DNA of 64,000 nucleotides from an uncultured Methanomicrobiales archaeon (GCA_937892275.1 CALAVG010000232.1:1-64000), one strand, 5' to 3'; counted from the first letter of the stretch, positions 24,671-33,011 are shown. The notes: generated by a model from the sequence alone, not told the origin. Made by a program: numbers and translations.

Positions 24671-26074
24671 ATGGCACTGAACAAGAATGTGATAATCGCG
24701 ATCGCGGTCGTAGCCGTCATAGCCATTGCCGCTGTGGCCGCCTTCGCCCTCCTGAACGGAGGAGGAAGCAACGACAGCGCCGAAGAGGGCGCAAGAGTTG
24801 GGAACACCATATCCCAGTCGGATTTCCCGGATTCCGATTCCAGACTGTGGGTCTACGGGAACGCCAACGAGGACGACAGGATCGACTCGGAGGACGTGAC
24901 TGCGCTGGAGAGCATGATCAAAGGGACCCTTCCGAAGACGCAGCTGGCGGATGCCAATGCCGACGGGACCGTCGACAGCAAGGACGTCGACCACCTGAAG
25001 AAGATGATATCCGCGGACTCGTCCACGAAGATGAACGTCTACTACATAGACAACTACTTCAAGGTCGCCAAGGTGTCCTGGCCGGTGAAAACCATAGCCA
25101 CGAGCTACTGCAGCGGACTCTACACCGCGGAGGCGACCGGCCTTACCCCCAAGCTCGTCGCGGTGGACGACACCATAGCCACGTACTGGGCGAAGCTGAA
25201 CAGCTATGCGGCAAAGGCCCGCAGCTTCGGAAGCACCGAGACCCCGAACTACGAGATTCTAATCGAGAGCAAGGTCGATGTGTACATCCCAGGATACTGC
25301 GATTCCAAGGCCGATGTGGAATCGCCGGGCAAGCTCAACCCCGCAGGGATAGACGTCATGTACATGAACACCTGTGACAACAGCGGAGTAGACATCCCGA
25401 ACGAATACATCGACCGCTCGATCGTGATGTTCGGATACCTCCTTCAGGGGGACATGAAGCTCACCTACGAGTACCTCGGATGGCATGACAAAGCCCTGAA
25501 CGCCGCGAAGGAAGCCGCATCCAAGATCAAGGAGACGGACAAGGGAGCGCTCATAATGTCGAGGAACGCCCCGTCCTACATCGACACCGGGACGTACAGC
25601 CTCACTGGGAAGGGGAACACCAACATGATCCATGCCGATTGGGCGGGATGCTACGTCATCGCCGACCACAGCTCCTGGCTCCCCCTGAACTACAACAGCC
25701 TCAAGACGGAGAACATCCTGACCATTCTCAAGGAGACCAAGGATTCGGGCCACTCTATTGTCTATTGGATCGATAACGAGCACGACGGACTCCGCGGGCA
25801 GAGGGACCTCGATGTCACTGTGGCATCCTGGGCCAAGGAGCTACAGACCTCGGTCACCGAGAACCACTATCTCGGAATGGCCCGCGAGGCGGGTAACAGC
25901 CCCCTGTACGTGATCGAGATGCTGTTCTACCTCAACGTGATGCACCCCGGGCTCCTGAGCCTGGATTTCGAGGAGGAGTTCGAATACTTCATCGACCATT
26001 TCACCCTGGAGAAGGAGAAGTACAGGAACGAGATGGACATCGACAACTTCTTCAAGGACTACGGCACGCTGTGA
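24671..26074 (+). CDS. ABC substrate-binding protein with dockerin-like repeats
   Basis: Cell-surface binding protein for the iron-type importer. 467 residues: an N-terminal membrane anchor (about 6-28), a linker, a pair of dockerin/EF-hand-like repeats (about 60-110: GNANEDDRIDSEDVTALESM and ADANADGTVDSKDVDHLKKM, each with the Asp/Asn-rich calcium loop), then a periplasmic-binding domain (about 120-460). ATG 24671 is preferred to GTG 24662. The dockerin-like insert between anchor and binding domain is unusual. It follows the ATPase gene by 9 nt. Confidence 0.88.
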   Translation: MALNKNVIIAIAVVAVIAIAAVAAFALLNGGGSNDSAEEGARVGNTISQSDFPDSDSRLWVYGNANEDDRIDSEDVTALESMIKGTLPKTQLADANADGTVDSKDVDHLKKMISADSSTKMNVYYIDNYFKVAKVSWPVKTIATSYCSGLYTAEATGLTPKLVAVDDTIATYWAKLNSYAAKARSFGSTETPNYEILIESKVDVYIPGYCDSKADVESPGKLNPAGIDVMYMNTCDNSGVDIPNEYIDRSIVMFGYLLQGDMKLTYEYLGWHDKALNAAKEAASKIKETDKGALIMSRNAPSYIDTGTYSLTGKGNTNMIHADWAGCYVIADHSSWLPLNYNSLKTENILTILKETKDSGHSIVYWIDNEHDGLRGQRDLDVTVASWAKELQTSVTENHYLGMAREAGNSPLYVIEMLFYLNVMHPGLLSLDFEEEFEYFIDHFTLEKEKYRNEMDIDNFFKDYGTL

Positions 26075-26086
26075 AACACTATTTAA

Positions 26087-26107
26087 GAGGGGGACGACCT
26101 CCCCCTC
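26087..26107 (+). terminator. Hairpin after the iron ABC operon
   Basis: GAGGGGG-N7-CCCCCTC perfect stem, 12 nt after the binding-protein stop and 10 nt before the next ATG, without a T-run. It could attenuate transcription into 26118 or act as processing signal. Confidence 0.45.
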
Positions 26108-26117
26108 AATCGTTGAA

Positions 26118-26618
26118 ATGAGCGGAGACAGACAATCGCAGATACTTCTGGGGGTCCTACTGACGGTGATCCTGATCGGTACGACCCTTGTATCAGTCTT
26201 CATGTTCTCGCAGATGGGGGATCCGGACGCCCAGTACAAGCAGTCTTACACCTACGACGTCTCCGGCACGGTCAACGGCTCCGAGGCCATCGGCGAGGGC
26301 GTATCCGAGTACAAATTCGAACCGTCCGGGTTCGTATACATGGTGACCACCACGTACTCCTATCCGGGTTCGGAGAAGGAGCAGACATCTTTCTCGGTCA
26401 TCTGCTCCTCCAAGGAAGGCCCGGCCACGGAAGTGTACAAGCGCCTCGGCGATTCCACCGTAGATGGCGTGCCCTGCACGCTGTGGACCTACGACGTCGA
26501 AGGTTCGACGGTCGAGTTCAGTATCGATGCGGACCTGGTGGTCCACAGCTACACCATTACCCATGACGGATTCCATCTGAAGGGCAGCCTCGTAGGTCCG
26601 AAGGACAAGGGCCAATGA
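26118..26618 (+). CDS. Membrane-anchored hypothetical protein
   Basis: 166 residues. One N-terminal transmembrane helix (about 8-30) and an extracytoplasmic beta-rich domain (about 38-160) with repeated Y-x-Y/S-V strands, for example KQSYTYDVSGTVNG and CTLWTYDVEGSTVEFSI. I do not recognise the family. It follows the iron ABC operon after a hairpin and may be part of it. Confidence 0.7.
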   Translation: MSGDRQSQILLGVLLTVILIGTTLVSVFMFSQMGDPDAQYKQSYTYDVSGTVNGSEAIGEGVSEYKFEPSGFVYMVTTTYSYPGSEKEQTSFSVICSSKEGPATEVYKRLGDSTVDGVPCTLWTYDVEGSTVEFSIDADLVVHSYTITHDGFHLKGSLVGPKDKGQ

Positions 26619-26639
26619 CAGGCATCCCTGCATGATATC

Positions 26640-27091
26640 ATGAAGACCGGCGTAATCATCATCGGGATGGATTCGGAAGAGGAGGGGCTGCACCCGTTCG
26701 CCGAAAGGTGCGCGCAATTCCTGAAGGACAGGGGAAGGAAGGACGTTCGCATATCCTACTATTACGGAGGGCCCGTCCCGGAGATGTAATGGAGGCCATG
26801 CATGATGAAGGGGTCGATACATTCTGCATCATCCCCCTGACCGTTTCGGAAGGACGGCATACGGTGTGGCTTATGCCCGGGAGCGTTTCTCTGCCGGATA
26901 ATTTCGGATTGTGGACCTACGTGCACGGCAAGGATGTGGCCACACGCTTCGCCACGGCCCTGGGCTCTGATGCGCGCATAGCAGGGTCGCTCGTCGATAG
27001 GGAAGAGGCGCCGGATCCCGGGGCCGCCATCCTGCTGGCTATGCCTGAATTCTATCAATTTCCGTATAACTTAGCTATATATAAATTATAG
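26640..27091 (+). pseudogene. Split, degenerate CbiX-like chelatase
   Basis: Two overlapping frames. 26640-26789 encodes MKTGVIIIGMDSEEEGLHPF...; its stop TAA overlaps the ATG at 26789 of the second (MEAMHDEGVDTFCIIPLTVSEGRHT...LGSDARIAGS). Joined they give the layout of a small sirohydrochlorin chelatase (CbiX/CfbA family, metal insertion for cobalamin or F430). The usual metal-binding His of the GHGS motif is Met here (IIIGMDSE), the second His (EGRHT) is kept, and the tail is untypical. Broken and probably inactive; two cotranslated halves cannot be excluded. Confidence 0.6.
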
Positions 27092-27220
27092 TAAAAGTTA
27101 AATATTAGAATGTACACAATTGAAATTACGATACGAGAGAATCAGTGCTTGAAACAAAAGAAAGAATCAGTCCCTAGCCGGAACAATCGGGATACAAAAC
27201 ACAGTCTCCAAAATGAGAAA

Positions 27221-27318
27221 GGTTTATAATGGACCCTTTAATAGAGGGTTCTGTTCTGTGTTGTTATCGCTTCAGCGAAAGCAAGCACGGAAAAATCGGT
27301 CGCGAACCGATGGAGAAC
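27221..27318 (+). promoter_or_regulatory. Promoter and structured leader of secE-nusG-rpl11
   Basis: TATA element GTTTATAATGG at about 27222-27232. The leader folds into TCGC-TTCA-GCGA (27267-27278) flanked by pairable TTCTG/CGGAA, and a second hairpin ATCGGT-N5-ACCGAT (27295-27311) that ends just before the GGAG ribosome-binding site. The strand after the first hairpin contains GCAAGCAC, also present after the hairpin in the rpl1 leader (30073-30080). Confidence 0.5.
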
Positions 27319-27325
27319 GATTCAA

Positions 27326-27553
27326 ATGACAGATGCAGAAGAGTCAACGTACGAAGAGCTTCAGGACGAGTTCGAGTTTAAGGCACGCGGATTCGGAAAG
27401 GGAAAGTACGGAAGGATCATGAAGATGGCACGCACGCCCAGCAGGGACGAATACAGGAAGACGGTATACATCACCGCCATCGGTATCATCCTCATCGGAG
27501 CCGTCGGATTCGCCATCTGGTGGCTTATGACTATCCTGCCGGGATACTTCTGA
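27326..27553 (+). CDS. secE: Preprotein translocase subunit SecE (Sec61 gamma)
   Basis: 75-residue single-spanning subunit of the Sec translocon. Amphipathic N-terminal part (KMARTPSRDEYRKTVYITAIG, with the conserved P-x-x-x-E-Y/F) then one transmembrane helix (about 47-70). It starts the secE-nusG-rpl11 operon, the usual archaeal arrangement. ATG 27326 has GGAG 11 nt upstream at the foot of a hairpin. Confidence 0.93.
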   Translation: MTDAEESTYEELQDEFEFKARGFGKGKYGRIMKMARTPSRDEYRKTVYITAIGIILIGAVGFAIWWLMTILPGYF

Positions 27554-27569
27554 AGGAGGCCGGAAACTT

Positions 27570-28382
27570 ATGATGTTGACTGGTGACAACAATCTAAAGA
27601 AGGTTGCAGCCAGCGGTATCGTCAACTGGACATTCCAGCTCAATTCGGGTGCCGATAAAGCGAAACTCTCGTTCTCAGTCGTAGCAGGACCCGATGCGGA
27701 GAATGCACCCGAGTGGACGGTCAGTCTTCTGGACGCCACCGAGGGCGAGATCTGGACCAACGATACAAGCAAGACAGAGATCACTGTCCCTCTTCCGGGC
27801 AAGAACGCAAAGGAGCTCAAGCTCCAAGTCATATGCCCTAACGGAGCAAGATACGGCGACTCCGTTACAACGACAGTTACCGCGGATGCAGACGACGGAG
27901 TCGCATCCATGGTATTCGAGGCCGTAGCACAACAGTCCATAATGGTCCTTAAGACCCAGATCGACCAGGAGAAGACCGTCGCGAACGAGTTGGCATCCAA
28001 GGCGAACAAGGGAACCGACAAGGACATATATGCGATCCTGAGCCCTGCCGGACTCAGAGGATACGTGTTCGTGGAAGGCATGAACACCGATCGCGTCCGC
28101 GAGAAGTCCAAGGACATCAAGAAGGCCAGGAACTTCATCGAGGGAGAGGCGGATATCAGCGAGATTAGCCCCTATCTCACACCCGTATCCGCAGTCGTAG
28201 GAATCGTGGAGGGAGACTTAGTCGAACTCATCAACGGTCCCTTCAAGGGTGAGAAAGCAAGGGTGCAGCAGATTGATCAGGCCAAGGAGGAGATCACAGT
28301 CGAGCTCACCGAGGCCATGGTCCCCATTCCTGTCACTGTCAAAGGAGACAGTGTCAGGTTAGTCGATATAAAGGAGAAATGA
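27570..28382 (+). CDS. nusG: Transcription elongation factor Spt5/NusG with N-terminal extension
   Basis: 270 residues, much longer than the roughly 150 of typical archaeal Spt5. The NGN domain begins at about residue 123 (IMVLKTQIDQEKTVANELASKA...GLRGYVFVEG), followed by the KOW domain (GDLVELINGPFKGEKARVQQID). The first 120 residues form a beta-rich, Ig-like domain (WTVSLLDATEGEIWT..., TVTADADDGVASMVFEAVAQQ), whose role is unknown. Lies between secE and rpl11. Confidence 0.93.
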   Translation: MMLTGDNNLKKVAASGIVNWTFQLNSGADKAKLSFSVVAGPDAENAPEWTVSLLDATEGEIWTNDTSKTEITVPLPGKNAKELKLQVICPNGARYGDSVTTTVTADADDGVASMVFEAVAQQSIMVLKTQIDQEKTVANELASKANKGTDKDIYAILSPAGLRGYVFVEGMNTDRVREKSKDIKKARNFIEGEADISEISPYLTPVSAVVGIVEGDLVELINGPFKGEKARVQQIDQAKEEITVELTEAMVPIPVTVKGDSVRLVDIKEK

Positions 28383-28385
28383 GCA

Positions 28386-28856
28386 ATGGTAGATACTGTT
28401 GAGGCATTGGTGGATGGAGGACGCGCTTCCGCAGGTCCACCGCTCGGTCCCGCACTGGGCCCGAAAGGAGTGAACATCGGTCAGGTCATCGCTAAGATCA
28501 ACGAGAAGACCAAGGCATTCGACGGAATGAAGGTTCCCGTCAAGATCCTGATCAACGACGACAAGACATTCGACGTCAAGGTCGGAACACCTCCCGTGTC
28601 CGCACTGATCAAGGGCGAGCTCGGAGTAGAGTCCGGAGCCCACAACGCCAGGACCGAGAAGGTCGGAAACCTGACCCTCGACCAGGCAAAGAAGATCGCC
28701 GAGATGAAGGGAGACGACCTCCTCGGAGCAACACTGAAGGCAAAGGTCCTGGAAGTAGCAGGTGCCTGTGTCGCTATCGGTGTCACGATCGACGGAAAGG
28801 GGCCCAAGGACTTCACCAAGGCCGTCAAGGCCGGTGAGTACGACTCCCAGTTCTGA
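28386..28856 (+). CDS. rpl11: Ribosomal protein L11 (uL11)
   Basis: 156 residues. N-terminal GGRASAGPPLGPALGPKGVNIGQVIAKINEKT motif contacts the GTPase centre of 23S rRNA; the C-terminal rRNA-binding domain follows. It begins 3 nt after the nusG stop and ends in a clear terminator. Normally rpl1 follows directly; here a Fic gene intervenes. Confidence 0.97.
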   Translation: MVDTVEALVDGGRASAGPPLGPALGPKGVNIGQVIAKINEKTKAFDGMKVPVKILINDDKTFDVKVGTPPVSALIKGELGVESGAHNARTEKVGNLTLDQAKKIAEMKGDDLLGATLKAKVLEVAGACVAIGVTIDGKGPKDFTKAVKAGEYDSQF

Positions 28857-28869
28857 GTCTAAACTTCAC

Positions 28870-28890
28870 AAGGGGAGAAATCCCCTTTTA
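28870..28890 (+). terminator. Terminator after rpl11
   Basis: AAGGGGA-GAAA-TCCCCTT hairpin followed by TTATCC, 14 nt past the rpl11 stop. It separates the secE-nusG-rpl11 operon from the Fic gene. Confidence 0.8.
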
Positions 28891-28956
28891 TCCATTTCTT
28901 CGTAACTCTTGTTGTTTCTCGATTGAGTTAAATCACGGTATTGATATGTGATTCCC

Positions 28957-29913
28957 ATGTGCGGTTATCAGCCAAAGTTTTCCGTAACTGCCAGAAGTAT
29001 CAATCTGGTCTCTGAGATATCGTCCCTGGTAACCGAGATAGGTCACACTTCATTGTCAAGGGATCCTTACCTTAGAAGAAAGAACAGGGTAAAGTCGATC
29101 CAATCTTCTCTTCAGATCGAGGCCAATACATTGACCTTGGAACAGGTGTCTGCGATTTTCGATGGTAAACGTGTTGTCGGACCTCAGAAGGATATTAAAG
29201 AGGTCGCCAATGCTATCAGGGCCTATGACATGATCCCCCAGCTCAATCCATATTCCATAGGGGATCTGCTGAAGCTACACGGTGTGATGATGGATGAGTT
29301 GACCGAGCAATCAGGCATGTTCAGGACGGTCGGTGTGAATGTTGTCAACAGCAGGACTGGAGAGGTAATCCATTATGCTCCAGATCCCAGTTTCGTTCCA
29401 AGGTTCATCGGTGAGCTGATGGATTGGGCATCTTCTGCAGAGGATCATCCTTTGATCGTCAGTTCTGTTTTCCATCATGAGTTCGAGTATATACACCCGT
29501 TCACCGATGGGAACGGAAGAACGGGACGCCTGTGGCAGACTTTGATTCTGTCCAAGTGGAATCCAATCTTCGAATGGATCCCCATAGAATCTATCATCAG
29601 GGATAGACAGTCGGATTATTACAGGTGCATCAGAGAGGCCACCGATAATGACGATAACTCGGTTTTTATAGAGTTTATATTGGAAGCTATCCGGGATGTC
29701 CTGGTCGATTTGGAGGGCACTAGGATTTCGGGTTGTGAAGAATTGGTCCTCGGATTAATCGCTGACGGCGGATATACCAACGCGGTCGATGCCGCAGAAA
29801 GGTTGGGTGTATCGGAGAGAACAATAAGGCGTGCACTGGCTCTGTTGAAGGACCAAGGGTCTATCAAGAGAGAAGGATCCGATAAGAACGGTAAGTGGGT
29901 AATAGTCCGTTGA
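28957..29913 (+). CDS. Fic family AMPylase-type protein with winged helix
   Basis: 318 residues. Class II-like inhibitory region SLQIEANTLTLEQV (about 51-64), then the complete Fic motif HPFTDGNGRTGR (residues 180-191) with catalytic His and Arg, and a C-terminal winged helix (AERLGVSERTIRRALALLKDQG). Fic enzymes transfer AMP or similar groups from nucleotides to Ser/Thr/Tyr of target proteins. The target is unknown. It interrupts the otherwise conserved rpl11-rpl1 order and has its own promoter (AT-rich, about 28920-28945), so it looks like an insertion. Confidence 0.9.
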   Translation: MCGYQPKFSVTARSINLVSEISSLVTEIGHTSLSRDPYLRRKNRVKSIQSSLQIEANTLTLEQVSAIFDGKRVVGPQKDIKEVANAIRAYDMIPQLNPYSIGDLLKLHGVMMDELTEQSGMFRTVGVNVVNSRTGEVIHYAPDPSFVPRFIGELMDWASSAEDHPLIVSSVFHHEFEYIHPFTDGNGRTGRLWQTLILSKWNPIFEWIPIESIIRDRQSDYYRCIREATDNDDNSVFIEFILEAIRDVLVDLEGTRISGCEELVLGLIADGGYTNAVDAAERLGVSERTIRRALALLKDQGSIKREGSDKNGKWVIVR

Positions 29914-30017
29914 GTCATGTCCGTGTAAATGTCCGTGTAAATCATATTTCTAATCGTTATCTTTGCTTTTTGGCAGGTTCTCGTGATCCCCGTCCGCTTA
30001 GAACAAAGTTATTAATC

Positions 30018-30090
30018 TTTATATATAAGCTGTAGATTACGAACAATTACTTGTAGGAGAGCCGCAAGGCTCGCAAGCACTACAGGAGGA
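30018..30090 (+). promoter_or_regulatory. Promoter and hairpin leader of rpl1-rpl10-rpl12
   Basis: TATA CTTTATATATA at 30018-30028. The short leader folds as TGTAG (30052-30056), a 2-nt left loop, GAGCC-GCAA-GGCTC (30059-30072), a 7-nt right loop (GCAAGCA) and CTACA (30080-30084), running into AGGAGGA. A helix with asymmetric internal loop directly before the rpl1 start is what one expects for L1 autoregulation, known in archaea and bacteria; direct binding here is inferred. Confidence 0.55.
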
Positions 30091-30096
30091 ATTGTA

Positions 30097-30735
30097 TTGG
30101 CAGAAAAACCAACCGTAATGGCCGTGCAGAAAGCACTCGAGAGTGCAAAGAAGCGCAACTTTACTGAGACGGTTGAGTTGGCCATCAATCTCACAGATGT
30201 CGATCTGACAATCCCTAAGAACCGTATCCAGGAGGATATCATTCTCCCGAACGGAAGGGGAAAGTCAGTGAAGATCTGCGTCATTGGTGGTGGCGAACTA
30301 GCCTTGAAAGCCAAGGACGTGGCCGATCTCGTGATCACCCCCGAGGAACTCGGAGCGATCGCAGACGACAAGAAGCAGGCAAAGAAGATCGCGAACAGTA
30401 CCACATACTTCATCGCAGAAGCACCTCTGATGGCTCAGGTCGGTAAGAGGCTGGGTACCGTTTTGGGACCTCGCGGAAAGATGCCGAAACCAATCGCTCC
30501 GGGAGCAGATCCCGCCCCGATGATCGACGGTCTCCGCAAGTCTGTGTCCATCAGAACGAAAGACAGAAAGACATTCCACGCACCCGTTGGATCCGCCGAC
30601 ATGGATGCAGAGGCAATCGCCGACAACATCGACCTTGTCCTCAAGCGTGTAGAGGCCCACCTCGAAAAGGGAAGGCACAATATCGCATCCGCATATGTCA
30701 AGACCACAATGGGTCCCTCGGAGAAGATTCTGTAA
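30097..30735 (+). CDS. rpl1: Ribosomal protein L1 (uL1)
   Basis: 212 residues, two-domain L1 fold (GRGKSVKICVIGGGELALKAKDVAD..., LGPRGKMPKPIAPGADPAPMI). It forms the mobile L1 stalk at the ribosomal E site and often represses its own mRNA. The start is TTG at 30097, seven nt after AGGAGGA; no ATG fits. First gene of rpl1-rpl10-rpl12. Confidence 0.96.
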   Translation: MAEKPTVMAVQKALESAKKRNFTETVELAINLTDVDLTIPKNRIQEDIILPNGRGKSVKICVIGGGELALKAKDVADLVITPEELGAIADDKKQAKKIANSTTYFIAEAPLMAQVGKRLGTVLGPRGKMPKPIAPGADPAPMIDGLRKSVSIRTKDRKTFHAPVGSADMDAEAIADNIDLVLKRVEAHLEKGRHNIASAYVKTTMGPSEKIL

Positions 30736-30748
30736 GGAGGTATGAAGG

Positions 30749-31753
30749 ATGGCACACGTCGCAACTTGGAAGAAGGACCTGGTGAGTGAGCTGGTACAGG
30801 ATATGCGCGAGGCTCCCGTCGTCGCAGTCGTCGACATGGAGAACATCCCCGGACAGCAGATCCAGTCCATGAGGGCAGGACTCAGGGCCCACGCCAAACT
30901 CAAGATGACCAAGAACAAACTCATGCTCTTGGCCCTCGATGAGGTTGCCGCGGACAAACCCGGAATCGAAGCACTCAAGGACGCAATCGATGGACAGTGT
31001 GCGATCGTCACAACTGACATGGATCCCTTCAAACTGTTCGCACAGTTGAAGAAGACAATGTCTCCCGCTCCCGCTAAACCGGGACAGATCGCACCCTTCG
31101 ACATCGTTGTACCTAAGGGACCGACACCCTTCGGACCCGGACCAATCATCGGTGAACTTCAGAAGATAGGCCTCCCCGCAGCTATCGAGGGAGGAAAGAT
31201 AGGAATCAAGAAGGACACGACGCTCGTGAAGGAGGGTGAGCCCATCCCCGCGAACGTAGCAGCAATGCTGCCCAAGCTCGAGATCCTTCCGATGATCGTG
31301 GGACTGGACCTCAGGGCCGCCTACGAGGACGGAACGGTCTACCACAAGGACGTCTTGGACATTCCCGAAGATTACTACGCTAACATGTTCGCTACGGCAG
31401 CACACAACGCCCTGGCACTCGGTGTGGAGATCGCGTACCCCGCAAAGGAGACGCTCCCGCTGTTGATTGCAAAGGCGTACAGAGAGACTGTTGCAGTCTC
31501 TGTTGAAGCCGCGATACCCAACGAAGGAAGTATCAAGACACTCGTCGCAAAGGCAGACGCACAGATGTTATCCGTTGCATCCGCAGCAGGATACCAGAGC
31601 GATTCTGTCTCCGCTAGGGCAGGAGCAGTAGCCGCCGCAGCACCCGTTGCAGCAGCCGCAGCAGCGCCCGCAGCCGAGAGTGTGAAAGAGGATGAGCCCG
31701 AGGAAGTAAGCGAGGAGGATGCAGCAGCAGGCCTCTCGGCACTCTTCGGATGA
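30749..31753 (+). CDS. rpl10: Ribosomal protein L10 (uL10, P0)
   Basis: Base of the ribosomal stalk that binds the L12 dimers and 23S rRNA. 334 residues, archaeal P0 length. N-terminal rRNA-binding domain, then an Ala-rich hinge (about 290-315) and the acidic tail [21 protein letters not shown], shared with L12. It begins 13 nt after rpl1. Confidence 0.97.
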   Translation: MAHVATWKKDLVSELVQDMREAPVVAVVDMENIPGQQIQSMRAGLRAHAKLKMTKNKLMLLALDEVAADKPGIEALKDAIDGQCAIVTTDMDPFKLFAQLKKTMSPAPAKPGQIAPFDIVVPKGPTPFGPGPIIGELQKIGLPAAIEGGKIGIKKDTTLVKEGEPIPANVAAMLPKLEILPMIVGLDLRAAYEDGTVYHKDVLDIPEDYYANMFATAAHNALALGVEIAYPAKETLPLLIAKAYRETVAVSVEAAIPNEGSIKTLVAKADAQMLSVASAAGYQSDSVSARAGAVAAAAPVAAAAAAPAAESVKEDEPEEVSEEDAAAGLSALFG

Positions 31754-31773
31754 AATTAAAGGAGTTGAATTAA

Positions 31774-32085
31774 ATGGAGTATATCTACAGCGCAATGGTG
31801 CTCTACTCTGCTGGCAAAGACATCACCGAGGACGCAGTCAAGGCAGTTCTCACAGCCGCCGGAGTCGACGCTGACGCAGCAAAGATCAAAGCATTGGTTG
31901 CATCTCTCGAGGGAGTCAACATCGCAGATGCTATCGCGAACGCCGCAGTCGCAGCGCCCGCAGCAGCACCCGCAGCTGGAGCCGCCCCCGCAGCCGCAGA
32001 CGCACCCGCAAAGGCCGAGGAACCCGAGGTCGAGCAGGTCAGCGAAGAGGATGCAGCAGCAGGTCTCTCTGCACTCTTCGGATGA
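31774..32085 (+). CDS. rpl12: Ribosomal protein L12 (P1 type)
   Basis: 103-residue acidic stalk protein that recruits translation GTPases. Helical dimerisation domain ([21 protein letters not shown]...), Ala/Pro-rich hinge (about 65-85) and acidic C-terminus ending in [14 protein letters not shown], identical to the end of L10. A terminator follows. Confidence 0.97.
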   Translation: MEYIYSAMVLYSAGKDITEDAVKAVLTAAGVDADAAKIKALVASLEGVNIADAIANAAVAAPAAAPAAGAAPAAADAPAKAEEPEVEQVSEEDAAAGLSALFG

Positions 32086-32121
32086 ACGTTAGTTGATCTT
32101 TAGAGTCAATACAAACCACTT

Positions 32122-32145
32122 ACCACAACCTTTGTGGTCTTTTTC
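32122..32145 (+). terminator. Terminator after rpl12
   Basis: ACCACAA-CCT-TTGTGGT hairpin (32122-32138) followed by CTTTTTC, 37 nt past the rpl12 stop. Confidence 0.8.
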
Positions 32146-32198
32146 TCATCATTAATTTCCACCGTTCCTTTTATCAAACGTAGCTCATATGGTGCACC

Positions 32199-33011
32199 AT
32201 GGAAGAGGATGTCGCGGTCATCGTATGCGGAGGTGCAGCAAAGAATGCCTTCGACATCATAGACTCCAAGGACAGGAATCCTTGGGATCAGTACGAGGAG
32301 GCCAAGAACGAGTTCGGCCATCATTTCGACGTCCTCTCCGATAAGTTCTCCACGATCCCCAAGGACGACATCAAAGAGATAGAGTACGCCCTCGAGGGCA
32401 AGCGTATCGTCGTACCTTTCCTGATCCTCGGAGGCGAGATGGGGACCGGTATAATCAGGGACGTCATCAGATGTGCCAGGAATAAGAATTGCAACGTGGT
32501 CTCCGTGTTCGGTATCCCCATGGGATTCGAGGCGGAGCGCCGCGAGAGGGCGTTCAAGAACCTCTCCGAGGTAGTCGCCCTGTCGGACTGCAGTCTCGTT
32601 GTCGATATGCAGAAACTGATGGATGTCAACATGGAACTGAACAAGGACAAGCTGTGGACGACGTTCCTCAAGATGAGCGACCGTATGATCAGGAGTTCCA
32701 TCAGATCCATCGTCGAGTTCATGCAGGGACCTTTCTTCTCGGTATTCACCGACAGGATGTACGCATTCGTTCCTTCCACCGATGTGCTTCCGGTGAATGC
32801 GGTCATAAGATCGTGGGACCATCTGATGTTCGATATAGAACGTGCAACGGACAGATCGGTGATCATGCTGGGATCCAACGTGAGGTCATCCGAGATAGAC
32901 GAAATCAAGAACAGAGTAGCTATGCTCTGCGGTACGATCCCGGAGATAGTTATCCGCAGCGATTCCGACGATTCCAAAGTGATAATCTTCAGAGCTGTCA
33001 GATCATTCTGA
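32199..33011 (+). CDS. Divergent FtsZ/tubulin-superfamily protein
   Basis: 270 residues. The segment FLILGGEMGTGIIRDVIRCARNKNCNVVSVFGIPMGFEAERRE (starting near residue 74) follows FtsZ strands and helices around the tubulin G-box, but the signature GGGTGTG is GGEMGTG (78-84). Downstream the helix H7/T7 region (LMDVNMELNKDKLWTTFLKM...) aligns in layout, yet the catalytic N-x-D-x-x-D of the T7 loop is not evident. So probably a non-canonical, perhaps GTPase-deficient, member rather than the division FtsZ. Nucleotide binding and partner unknown. Its end overlaps the convergent TrmJ-like gene by 9 nt. Confidence 0.7.
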   Translation: MEEDVAVIVCGGAAKNAFDIIDSKDRNPWDQYEEAKNEFGHHFDVLSDKFSTIPKDDIKEIEYALEGKRIVVPFLILGGEMGTGIIRDVIRCARNKNCNVVSVFGIPMGFEAERRERAFKNLSEVVALSDCSLVVDMQKLMDVNMELNKDKLWTTFLKMSDRMIRSSIRSIVEFMQGPFFSVFTDRMYAFVPSTDVLPVNAVIRSWDHLMFDIERATDRSVIMLGSNVRSSEIDEIKNRVAMLCGTIPEIVIRSDSDDSKVIIFRAVRSF

